Of a stretch of DNA of 35,286 nucleotides, positions 6,398-14,839 are shown piece by piece. Position 1 is the first letter of the stretch. Each line of letters opens with the position of its first letter. The notes beneath the pieces were generated by a model. That model searched no databases. It worked only from the letters and a program-made list of their open reading frames with translations, and was not told where the DNA came from. Where the stretch lies: assembly GCA_017514045.1 (NCBI GenBank), contig JAFWLS010000010.1, forward strand, positions 1-35,286. The letters are read 5' to 3'. Origin of the DNA: Candidatus Saccharimonadota bacterium. Lineage in GTDB: Bacteria; Patescibacteriota; Saccharimonadia; Saccharimonadales; Saccharimonadaceae. The position numbers and the translations under genes are program-made.

Positions 6398-9300
6398 ATG
6401 CATATAAAAACCATTGAAGACGAGCGTGTTCGCAGTTTCCGCTCGCATAAAAGAAAGAAACTCTTGGCTTCTTTAATTTTGGCATTTGTAGGCGTAGCCG
6501 GCCTTGCCGCATGGGCTATCGCTAATGCCATCTCTCCTACGGGTAGCGACATAGCGACTATCAGCTACGAGACAAAAGGCTATGATGGCGAAATGAATGA
6601 CGACGATATATATAAACTCTTCTATGGGATAAACCCTAATCATACATCCCAAACTTGGGCGACGAAGTGGTATGTTATTAAATTCGGCAATACCCTAAGC
6701 GACCTCAACAATCACGTTAATGAACACGACGCGGTATGCATAGAGCCTCCCAAGCAAGACGCCTCTACTGGTATTCATATTGATCCTAACCAAACCGGAG
6801 CCACCGTCAGCGAACTTACCGGATCAACGTATAATGATCTCAAGAAAGTTCTCCTCGTCACTGTTCCGAGCTACAGCAATAGCAGTTCTGGTTCGCCAAA
6901 TAACTATTACAATCTTTTTAGTAGCTATCTCAACAGCAACTACACAAACGGCGTTAAGTCTGGTTGGGAACTAGTTGCCGAAAACGTAACATGCGTTAAA
7001 GTAATTGATCAGAGCCACTGCAGCGTTCCATATAACGGAGAATACTACGATTACAATAGAAAGGGCCATCCTACAAGGGAAGAGTATATCTATATTTTTG
7101 GTCATATTCTAGCCGGGAGATTCTATACTGGCCAGTATGATAACCTTCGCTCTGGCAATGCTGCCGAGCTAAATAATTTGAAGACTTATATTGATCGATT
7201 CTTTGCGCAATCACAATATGCTAATGCCATCGATGATTTTCACCTGTTTACTGCGAGACATGCCACTGATTCTAGCAAGCAGCGCATTGCTTGGCTTGAG
7301 TACGAGCAATCTTCCATCAGCGCTCGCATAAAGATTAGGAAGGTCGATTCGGAAACCGGGAACCCCACAAACGGCGATTACACCGTCGCCGGCACGGTCT
7401 TCTCAGTTCTTAACTCTAGCAATGTGGAAGTTGCAACCATCACCATTGGCAGCAATGGCATTGGCACATCCGGAGTTATCACTAAACCCGACACCTACAA
7501 AGTTGTAGAAAAATCCGTACCGGCAGGGTCCGGCTATAAGACTAATAGCTCCTCTATTACGGTCATGATCGACAGAGCTGATGATGGCAAGACCTTTGAC
7601 CTTAGCGGCTCGACAACTACAGTATGTCGAGGGCAGTCCTTTACATACGGTAGTGGTAGCTGTCGCTTCGTAAATACGCTTATTAGAGGTGGTGTATCGC
7701 TGAAAAAAGTTCGAAACGTTTTTACGGCCAATGCAGGCGGCACATCCACTTCGACGTCCACGCCAGCTTTTGCCGATATCGTGTTTAATGTTTACAAACG
7801 CTCAGACCTCACAAATCCAGTTGGCATCATTACGACCGACTCTAATGGTAATGGTTCACTCGGGAACCTTCCTTATGGCGATTATCGCTTAGTTGAGCAA
7901 CCGGGCGTCAACAACAGTGCGTATGCTATGATCTCTGCCGACTTCACAATAGCCACGGATGGCACGACCGTAAACCTTGGCACTAAGACCAACACTACCC
8001 CTGATAATCCGAATATTCATACTGTAGCTCGCAACTCCAATTCCACTTCGTCGGATCCGGACAAAGAGTTAGAGATATCCGCCAATGCCAGCCTTACAGA
8101 TCGCGTCACGAATTGCTCTGGGCTCAGCCCGAATTATGAATATAGAATCACCGGGAAGCTTTACACTATGGACAATACCGAACTGGCTTCAACCAGTACG
8201 GTCGACTTTACCTCTACCGCCGCAGGTGGTTGTGATCCATTCGATATGGTCTTCTCTCCGACCATCAACACTGCGCAGTATATCGATAGTTATCTAGGCG
8301 TCAAACAATTCCTCTACAAGAAAAATGGCTCGGAATGGCTTCTAATTGGCATCCATAACAAGGACCTAAGCGATAATGATCAGAGAATCAAAGTAAAAAA
8401 CATTACAATTGCTACATCTGCAATCTCAACGCGCAATGCTAACAACAAAATTCTCGCAGCAGGTAGAGTTAAGATTATAGACGGATATAGTATTATTGGT
8501 CTTACCAACGGCCAGACATACACCCTCAAAGGTTACGTAAAAGACGGCGCTACCACTGTTGCCAACAACACAGCTACTATCAACATGACTCTTGCTACAG
8601 GCGCTACTTATACCGGATCAATGGAATTCGAATTCGATTCCACGCCATATGTCGGCAAAGACCTGACAGTTGTCCAAGAGCTTTATGTGTCCGGCTCTGA
8701 TACGCCCATTATCACCCATGTCGCAAGTGACGATTCGCAAACGGTCAACGTCATCACCCCCACCCTCGCAACCGACGCTGTAAATAACAAAGATACATCT
8801 AGCAAAGAACTAGAAGTAGGGCATATCGATGCGGCCGGCTCGCCTACTATCAAAGATACGGTCACATATACCGGACTTGCTCCCGGCAGCACATATACCA
8901 TTAAGGGCGAAGTTTTAAAGCTCGACGGCAATGGTGATGCTACTGGTACCGCTATAGCTTCTAAGACCCATAGCTTTACAGCTAGCACAGAAGATGGCAG
9001 CGAGACTCTCACTTTTGATATCGACACAATCTCGAATTGTGCAGTCAACAACATACTCACGCTTCCATGCAAATTTGTCGTTTATGAGTATATATATTAC
9101 GGCAACGGCACCTCTCCATTCGCTAAGCACGAAGATGCGCGCGATAATAAGCAAATAGTTTCCGTTAAGACTCCTGCAATCACTACTGCAGCATCAGACA
9201 TCCAGAACGATACCAAGCATCTACCGGTCGGTACTACGACGGTTCTTGATAGAGTTACCTACACCAACCTTACACCTGGACAGACTTTTATTCTGGAGGG

Positions 9301-11467
9301 TAAGCTTATAGATCTAGAAACTGGCAATATAATCAGAAATAGTGCTAATGAAGACATTACTGCCATCGACTCGTTTGTCGCCGCCTCCGACTCCGCAACT
9401 GTAGCTATCGATAATTTCAAGAAATTTGACACCACACTTCATTATGATTACACCAAAGGAGAAAATCAAAAGAAATATGTCGTCCACCAGACGCTTAAAT
9501 CTGGGGATGTAGTTCTGTATACTCATGCCGAGAATACAGACGAAAACCAAACTGTTCAAATCGGCGTTCCCAAAATGGTAACTTCCGCAACCTACAAGCG
9601 CGACGGTTCTCACCTTCTCGGCGTCGGTGACGTTACGATGAAAGATTACGTTGATTATGAGGGGCTAGTTGAAGGCGAATGGTATATGATTGTTGGCACG
9701 ATGGTTGACCCGGAAACTGGCACACCGGTAGAAATTAATGACGAATTTGTCCGCAACTCGAAAACCTTTAAAGCCGGTGCTGATGGAAAAGGTACTGTCG
9801 AGCTAGAGATCAATCTCAACACGATATCTATTCAAGGTCGCAAATTTGTCGTTCATGAGCGCCTGTATCGCAGTGAAGATAAGCATGGTGATGGACGCAT
9901 TCTCGCTGTTCATGAGCCAGATATAGATGAAGACGACCAAACTATCACCGTCAAGAAAGCCACCATCGGTACTGTCGCGTCAGACAAGGCAGATGGCGAT
10001 AACGTTCTGAATTATGAAGAGAACCAAACCATAGTAGACAAAGTTCACTACGACGGTCTACTCATGGATGAAAAATATACACTCTACGGATATCTCTACG
10101 ATAAAACCAACGACGAGCCATTGAAAGACGCTAACGACAATCTTATCACTGCCTCTGCAGCCTTTACTACATCGGCTAGGGAAGATAACGGCGATATTGA
10201 AATGGAGTTTCCTGTCAACGCTACAGATTTGCCAGGTGTAGAAATAGTCGTATTCGAGTATCTCTTCCAGGGCGAAACAGTACCTACAAAAGAAGATGGC
10301 ACTGTAGATCTAGACCAAAAAGTCACAGAACACGCCGACAAAGAAGATCCAGGTCAGACTGTTAAGGTCTCTATGCGTATCGGTACTACCGCAGCGGATT
10401 CCTATGATGGCGATCAAATAATCGGCGTTGGCAAAGTCCAAGTAATCGACAACCTGCAATACGAGGGTGCTAGCGCTGGCAAGACCTACAAGGCAAAAGG
10501 ATGGTTAGTCTATAAGGCCGATAGCGACGAGCATCATGCCGGCGACAAAGTCTCTTCGCCAGTAATAACTTGTATCATCGATGACGAGACCGATTATGAC
10601 GAAGGAGACGACGAGGATGATGAGGAATATGATGGGGATGGAGACGACGAGGAGGGAGAAGAAGAATCTGAGGAGAAAGATGAAGAAGAGCCGACGAGGA
10701 CCTGTACGCGCGACTGGGTTGAGGTTGAAGCTGAAGAGACCTTCACGATCGGCTCTGAAGATCACGAAGATACCTCCGGCGTAGCCACAATCGAGTTTGA
10801 ATTTGATTCTCGCGAGCTTATCGGCCAAAAATTAGTAGTATTCGAAGAGTTATATTTGATCGACGACGAAGGTCGCGAGGAGCTCGTTGCCGAACACAAG
10901 AACCTTGAAGATAGCAACCAAACTATCACTGTTGCCACTCCAACAATCCACACAATCGCATCCGATAAAGCCGACGGCGATAAGGAACTAGCTAACGATG
11001 CCGAAGCGACTATCGTCGACAAAGTTGAGTACACCGGGCTAGTCGCCGATACTACCTATACGCTCCATGGAGTACTTGTAGATAAAAACTCCGGCGAGCG
11101 GGTTAGTGGCGGTCTTACAGAAATCACCTGGACCTTCACCCCAACGCGCGATGCTGGTGTAGAAGAGCTAGAATTCACTATTAACACCACTGGGCTAAGC
11201 GGTAAAGAAATAGTTGCTTTTGAAACTCTCTACATAGATGATGCGGTCGACGAGGAAAATTGGATCGCTGAGCACAAGGATTTGAATGATGATAGTCAGA
11301 CGGTTTGGGTTAAAGTCAATAAACCAAATACTGGCCTCTTCGCTCATAGTATGGAAGAAGCAAGGCTAGTCAATCTCTATACCACCATTGGCGGCTTGGC
11401 CGTAGCGTCCATCAGCATATGGTTCGCCTACCGTTACGCCAAACATCGTAAAATTCGACAATTCTAA
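6398..11467 (+). CDS. Giant wall-anchored VaFE-repeat adhesin with possible thioester domain
   Basis: This 1689-residue surface protein has a membrane/signal segment (about residues 23-45). Its N-terminal domain has C114 in VCIEPP and Q295 in SKQRIAWLEY, reminiscent of the Cys-Gln pair of thioester adhesin domains. Two SpaA/Cna-B-like pilin domains follow (about 310-435, from KIRKVDSETG, and about 436-535, from GGVSLKKV). About eight VaFE/T-Q-type repeats of 120-190 residues then begin near 538, 669, 788, 927, 1059, 1188, 1327 and 1515, with the pattern xTxASDxxxGD...GLxxGxxYTLxG...VAxHxDxxDxxQTV; in known members a Thr-Gln ester bond stiffens each domain. Repeat 7 carries a Cys-flanked Asp/Glu-rich insert (1393-1435). 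The end is a sortase-type signal: KPNTG (1642-1646), a helix and a basic tail. It probably forms a long rigid host-contact fibre. No sortase is in the window. Confidence 0.9.
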   Translation: MHIKTIEDERVRSFRSHKRKKLLASLILAFVGVAGLAAWAIANAISPTGSDIATISYETKGYDGEMNDDDIYKLFYGINPNHTSQTWATKWYVIKFGNTLSDLNNHVNEHDAVCIEPPKQDASTGIHIDPNQTGATVSELTGSTYNDLKKVLLVTVPSYSNSSSGSPNNYYNLFSSYLNSNYTNGVKSGWELVAENVTCVKVIDQSHCSVPYNGEYYDYNRKGHPTREEYIYIFGHILAGRFYTGQYDNLRSGNAAELNNLKTYIDRFFAQSQYANAIDDFHLFTARHATDSSKQRIAWLEYEQSSISARIKIRKVDSETGNPTNGDYTVAGTVFSVLNSSNVEVATITIGSNGIGTSGVITKPDTYKVVEKSVPAGSGYKTNSSSITVMIDRADDGKTFDLSGSTTTVCRGQSFTYGSGSCRFVNTLIRGGVSLKKVRNVFTANAGGTSTSTSTPAFADIVFNVYKRSDLTNPVGIITTDSNGNGSLGNLPYGDYRLVEQPGVNNSAYAMISADFTIATDGTTVNLGTKTNTTPDNPNIHTVARNSNSTSSDPDKELEISANASLTDRVTNCSGLSPNYEYRITGKLYTMDNTELASTSTVDFTSTAAGGCDPFDMVFSPTINTAQYIDSYLGVKQFLYKKNGSEWLLIGIHNKDLSDNDQRIKVKNITIATSAISTRNANNKILAAGRVKIIDGYSIIGLTNGQTYTLKGYVKDGATTVANNTATINMTLATGATYTGSMEFEFDSTPYVGKDLTVVQELYVSGSDTPIITHVASDDSQTVNVITPTLATDAVNNKDTSSKELEVGHIDAAGSPTIKDTVTYTGLAPGSTYTIKGEVLKLDGNGDATGTAIASKTHSFTASTEDGSETLTFDIDTISNCAVNNILTLPCKFVVYEYIYYGNGTSPFAKHEDARDNKQIVSVKTPAITTAASDIQNDTKHLPVGTTTVLDRVTYTNLTPGQTFILEGKLIDLETGNIIRNSANEDITAIDSFVAASDSATVAIDNFKKFDTTLHYDYTKGENQKKYVVHQTLKSGDVVLYTHAENTDENQTVQIGVPKMVTSATYKRDGSHLLGVGDVTMKDYVDYEGLVEGEWYMIVGTMVDPETGTPVEINDEFVRNSKTFKAGADGKGTVELEINLNTISIQGRKFVVHERLYRSEDKHGDGRILAVHEPDIDEDDQTITVKKATIGTVASDKADGDNVLNYEENQTIVDKVHYDGLLMDEKYTLYGYLYDKTNDEPLKDANDNLITASAAFTTSAREDNGDIEMEFPVNATDLPGVEIVVFEYLFQGETVPTKEDGTVDLDQKVTEHADKEDPGQTVKVSMRIGTTAADSYDGDQIIGVGKVQVIDNLQYEGASAGKTYKAKGWLVYKADSDEHHAGDKVSSPVITCIIDDETDYDEGDDEDDEEYDGDGDDEEGEEESEEKDEEEPTRTCTRDWVEVEAEETFTIGSEDHEDTSGVATIEFEFDSRELIGQKLVVFEELYLIDDEGREELVAEHKNLEDSNQTITVATPTIHTIASDKADGDKELANDAEATIVDKVEYTGLVADTTYTLHGVLVDKNSGERVSGGLTEITWTFTPTRDAGVEELEFTINTTGLSGKEIVAFETLYIDDAVDEENWIAEHKDLNDDSQTVWVKVNKPNTGLFAHSMEEARLVNLYTTIGGLAVASISIWFAYRYAKHRKIRQF
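10574..10702 (+). repeat. Asp/Glu low-complexity insert within VaFE repeat 7
   Basis: GAx-rich sequence encodes about 43 residues, mostly Asp and Glu, lying exactly between C1392 and C1436. The other VaFE repeats lack this segment at the corresponding place. It is in frame and part of the adhesin gene. Confidence 0.8.
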
Positions 11468-12840
11468 GTTGAAGTCGTGAACGGCAAATATTTCTCCGGG
11501 TTTTCATAGACCCGGAGTTTTGCTTCGTGTCTCTTCTTCATACGCCCAATTGCTCCGATTATAAATGGAAGCAAAATAGGTATATATAATAAGAACACGA
11601 ATACATTATTTTTCCCGATATAAATAATCATATTTGTCTGTTTAGCAAAAAACTCCACCACAAACAGATGATAGTCTAATAATAAAGTGGTAATTTTTGT
11701 TACTAAGAACCGAACCCAGTCGAATAAATAGAAAGTAGGCAGAAAACCGACAAGTCCGACTAAGACTGTTAGCCCCATTGCAAGTGGGATGGTTGGCAAT
11801 ATCAGTATATTTGCCACTACGGAGATAATGGAAATTGAACCAAAATAATAAAGCAGGATCGGCATACACATCAATGTCGCAGAAATGCTCGCCAATACTA
11901 GCTCTGCAATAACGCCAGGATGTTCATTCGGTTTATTTCGTGGATTTTTACGGCCATAGAAGAACTCCACAAGCATTGGTTCCAGAATCATTATTCCAGC
12001 AAACGAGGCAAACGACAACAGCCAACCTATGTCTACAATATACATTGGATTCATAGCGAGAGTGATTGCCATTGCAATCAAAATGACTCTACCAGCCCCA
12101 AGTCGCCGCCCATAATACCGACCAAATACCGACATAACAGAAACGATCCCGGCACGTGTGATGCTTGCCGTCCATCCCACTATCTCTCCAAATATTATGA
12201 CGAGCAACACACTAAACAATAGCCCCGCAAATCGAGACACTTTACCGAATCTTTTTCGTACAAAGCCAACAATTATACCAAGATGCGTCCCGCTAGCCAC
12301 AACAATGTGCGTAAGACCGATTAAACTTAACATATCCAAAGTCTCATCGTCGAGTTCGTTTCGCATACCCAGAAGATATGCTAGACCTAGTTTCGCCTCA
12401 CGTCCGCCCATCGTGTCATGCACGTTTCTGGCAAATAGTTTACGAACTTCGAGACTCAAGCTTCTCGGCTCGGGTTTCATGAGCGAAACTATTTTTGGGC
12501 GATATATGGCCCCAACAAAAGTGCCAAACCCTTTGGAGAGTTTCCCCGATACGGTTACATGATCTCCTCGTTCTGGCTCGGGTTCAAATTTACCATAAAG
12601 AAAAATTGATCCAGAAATTTTCTCATTCTGATAATACAAATCTCCTAATCTTGCACTGCTGCTGTCACCAGAAATATCTGGATCGCCTTTTATTGTGCCG
12701 GTGATTTCAATGGTTTGCCCCACCAAATCACGAAGAGGACCATCAGTATTTAGTTCGTTCAATGCTCGTATTATAGAATATACAATTATAACTAAAACTA
12801 TGCCCATCATTACAGCCCTGAGCCATAGTTTCTTATCCAT
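11464..12840 (-). CDS. comEC: ComEC/Rec2-type DNA uptake channel lacking the metallo-beta-lactamase domain
   Basis: ComEC forms the inner-membrane channel for single-stranded DNA during natural transformation. The 458-residue product has an N-terminal helix, an OB-like DUF4131 region (about residues 30-130) and a multi-helix competence domain. Family signatures are present: GLTHIVVASGTHLGII (compare GLSHLLAISGLHVG) and GWLLSFASFAGIMIL. The C-terminal metallo-beta-lactamase domain of full-length ComEC is absent, as in many short homologues. An upstream ATG at 12945 would overlap the ftsH coding region, so I chose the ATG at 12840; 12855 is also possible. The stop overlaps the adhesin stop by 3 nt on the opposite strand. 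The gene diverges from ftsH with only 29 bp between the start codons. Confidence 0.9.
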   Translation of the reverse strand: MDKKLWLRAVMMGIVLVIIVYSIIRALNELNTDGPLRDLVGQTIEITGTIKGDPDISGDSSSARLGDLYYQNEKISGSIFLYGKFEPEPERGDHVTVSGKLSKGFGTFVGAIYRPKIVSLMKPEPRSLSLEVRKLFARNVHDTMGGREAKLGLAYLLGMRNELDDETLDMLSLIGLTHIVVASGTHLGIIVGFVRKRFGKVSRFAGLLFSVLLVIIFGEIVGWTASITRAGIVSVMSVFGRYYGRRLGAGRVILIAMAITLAMNPMYIVDIGWLLSFASFAGIMILEPMLVEFFYGRKNPRNKPNEHPGVIAELVLASISATLMCMPILLYYFGSISIISVVANILILPTIPLAMGLTVLVGLVGFLPTFYLFDWVRFLVTKITTLLLDYHLFVVEFFAKQTNMIIYIGKNNVFVFLLYIPILLPFIIGAIGRMKKRHEAKLRVYENPEKYLPFTTST

Positions 12841-12869
12841 ATTATTTATAAACATGTTACAATAGAGAC
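12841..12869. promoter_or_regulatory. 29-bp divergent promoter region between comEC and ftsH
   Basis: On the plus strand, TGTTACAAT (-10 at 12858-12863) ends 6 nt before the ftsH ATG at 12870. On the minus strand, TATAAA (12850-12845) lies 4 nt before the comEC ATG at 12840. Both are leaderless-type. Any -35 contact for one gene would fall in the coding sequence of the other. Confidence 0.55.
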
Positions 12870-14801
12870 ATGCCAAAATCAAATGTATCTCCCAAACCAG
12901 CAACAAAATCCTCTGGAGGCAAAACTTCGAATTATATTCATACATTTATCTTTTTTGTCTTCATCGTCTTGATTTGTTCTGCGCTTGTTAATTCCTTTGG
13001 AGGGAATAGCAGAAATCTAGAAACCGTACCAATTTCTAGCGTTATCGCGCGCGCAAACGATCCGGAAGGAAATATTTCTAAAATTACCGTCGAGGGCGAC
13101 AAACTCAAAATTACGCTCAAAGACAAAGATATCCCTACTGAGGAGTCTGTTAAGGATCCTGCTGGGACACTATACGACCAAGGCTTAGTCGATTACTGTT
13201 CAGCAATAGAAAACCCAGAAGAGAAAGCTTCCTGCAAGCAAGCTTACCCAACCATTGAATATGTGCAGGCAACGGATGTATGGGGTACCATTCTCGACGT
13301 CGGCCTTATTGTCTTACCAGTGCTTGCGCTCATTCTGTTCTTTTCTTACATGATGCGTCAAGCCCAATCCATGAATAGTCAGAATATCGGCTTCGGTAAA
13401 GCTAAAGCCAGAGTTTATGGTCCAGACAAGAAAAAAGTAACCTTTAAAGATGTTGCTGGCAATGAGTCCGCCAAACAAGATTTAGAAGAAATTGTCGATT
13501 TCCTTAAACACCCAAAGAAATACGAAACTCTAGGCGCTAAAATTCCTCGTGGCGTGTTGCTCGCGGGCGATCCAGGTACCGGCAAGACCCTCATGGCCCG
13601 TGCTGTGGCTGGTGAAGCAAATGTGCCATTCTTCTCCATCTCTGGTTCTGAATTTGCCGAGATGTTTGTAGGAGTTGGCGCTTCACGTGTTCGCGACCTT
13701 TTCCAAAAAGCCAAAAAGAACGCTCCGTCAATTATCTTCATCGATGAAATTGATGCCGTAGCTCACAAACGCGACGCACGCGGAGGTGCTGGTCGCGAAG
13801 ACGAACAAACTTTAAATCAAATCCTCGTCGAAATGGATGGTTTCGATAACGAAACCGGCGTGATAGTTATTGCTGCGACTAACCGTGTCGACATGCTCGA
13901 CAAAGCTTTGCTTCGCCCTGGCCGTTTTGATCGTCACGTCAACGTCGTTCTTCCAGAACGTAAAGACCGTCTTGATATCCTCAAGGTTCACTTTAAAAAC
14001 AAACCAGTCTCGACTGATCTTGATCTTAATGCGCTTGCCGGTAAGACTGCCGGTTCGGCTGGTGCGGATCTAGCCAATATTGCTAATGAAGCCGCGATTA
14101 CTGCTGCGCGTCTTGGCCACAAGGAAATTACTAATGCTGACCTCACAGAAGCCTTTGAGCGCGTTGCTATTGGTCCTGAACGCAAAAGCAAAGTCATGAA
14201 CGACAAGGAGAAGCAAATAACCGCCTATCACGAGGCTGGCCACGCTGTCGTCGGGCATGTTTTGCCGGATTCTGATCCGGTACATAAAGTTACGATTATT
14301 CCGCGCGGTCGCACTGGTGGTGTCACTTGGTTCCTTCCTCCAGAAGACAAAAGCTATAAATCTATTTACGAATTGAAAGATATCCTCGCTCGCGCCATGG
14401 GCGGACGCATCGCCGAAAAACTTGTCTTCGGCCCAGAAGCCGTTACGACTGGTGCCGGCTCCGACCTCGAAAATGTCGCTACGCTCGCAAAAGAGATGAT
14501 TGTCGAAGAGGGTATGGGAAACAAGACTCGCAACCTCGTGTTCCCAGAAGGTGATGTTGGTTACTATACAATCCAAGCCGGCAAGCCATATTCTGAAAAG
14601 ACCGCCGAACTCATCGACGAGGAAATCAAGCACTTGTCTGAAGAAGCTTCTGCTCGCGCCGAAGCGATTCTAAAAGCCAACAAGAAAGTTCTCGATAGCC
14701 TTGCTAAGGCCCTGCTCGAGAAAGAAACTCTAGAAGAGAAAGAGCTGGAGCCGATTCTCAAACCGGCGACCATGCCAGCCTCTGCTAAGCTTCACGACTA
14801 G
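12870..14801 (+). CDS. ftsH: ATP-dependent zinc metalloprotease FtsH
   Basis: FtsH is a membrane-bound AAA+ protease that degrades misassembled membrane proteins and some regulators. The 643-residue protein has two membrane helices (about 22-42 and 141-161) enclosing an external loop. The AAA+ module has Walker A GDPGTGKT (233-240), Walker B SIIFIDE (287-293) and the second region of homology ([20 protein letters not shown], 336-355). The zinc site is HEAGH (454-458), with D532 in SDLENVA as the likely third ligand. All catalytic residues are present. The N-terminus carries a short polar extension. Its -10 box ends 6 nt before the ATG, and no Shine-Dalgarno site is seen. It heads a plus-strand housekeeping block with aspS, an unknown and murJ, each with its own -10. 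Confidence 0.97.
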   Translation: MPKSNVSPKPATKSSGGKTSNYIHTFIFFVFIVLICSALVNSFGGNSRNLETVPISSVIARANDPEGNISKITVEGDKLKITLKDKDIPTEESVKDPAGTLYDQGLVDYCSAIENPEEKASCKQAYPTIEYVQATDVWGTILDVGLIVLPVLALILFFSYMMRQAQSMNSQNIGFGKAKARVYGPDKKKVTFKDVAGNESAKQDLEEIVDFLKHPKKYETLGAKIPRGVLLAGDPGTGKTLMARAVAGEANVPFFSISGSEFAEMFVGVGASRVRDLFQKAKKNAPSIIFIDEIDAVAHKRDARGGAGREDEQTLNQILVEMDGFDNETGVIVIAATNRVDMLDKALLRPGRFDRHVNVVLPERKDRLDILKVHFKNKPVSTDLDLNALAGKTAGSAGADLANIANEAAITAARLGHKEITNADLTEAFERVAIGPERKSKVMNDKEKQITAYHEAGHAVVGHVLPDSDPVHKVTIIPRGRTGGVTWFLPPEDKSYKSIYELKDILARAMGGRIAEKLVFGPEAVTTGAGSDLENVATLAKEMIVEEGMGNKTRNLVFPEGDVGYYTIQAGKPYSEKTAELIDEEIKHLSEEASARAEAILKANKKVLDSLAKALLEKETLEEKELEPILKPATMPASAKLHD

Positions 14802-14803
14802 TT

Positions 14804-14832
14804 TTGTATTTATAGGGAAAATGTGCTATAAT
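14804..14832 (+). promoter_or_regulatory. Leaderless-type promoter of aspS
   Basis: TTGTAT (14804-14809), a 17-nt spacer, and TATAAT (14827-14832) within TGCTATAAT. The ATG at 14840 is 7 nt beyond the -10. The -10 is flanked by the imperfect inverted repeat ATAGGGAAA ... TTTCCCCTAT, which could be an operator. Confidence 0.7.
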
Positions 14833-14839
14833 TTCCCCT

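Noticed and set aside
8683-11034. Minus-strand open frames inside the adhesin gene
   Set aside because: Antisense to the VaFE repeats; their products mirror Asp/Thr/Glu-rich coding in reverse and show no start signals.
12841-12945. Longer comEC reading frame beginning at 12945
   Set aside because: The extra residues overlap the ftsH coding start and promoter and do not resemble ComEC; no ribosome site precedes them.
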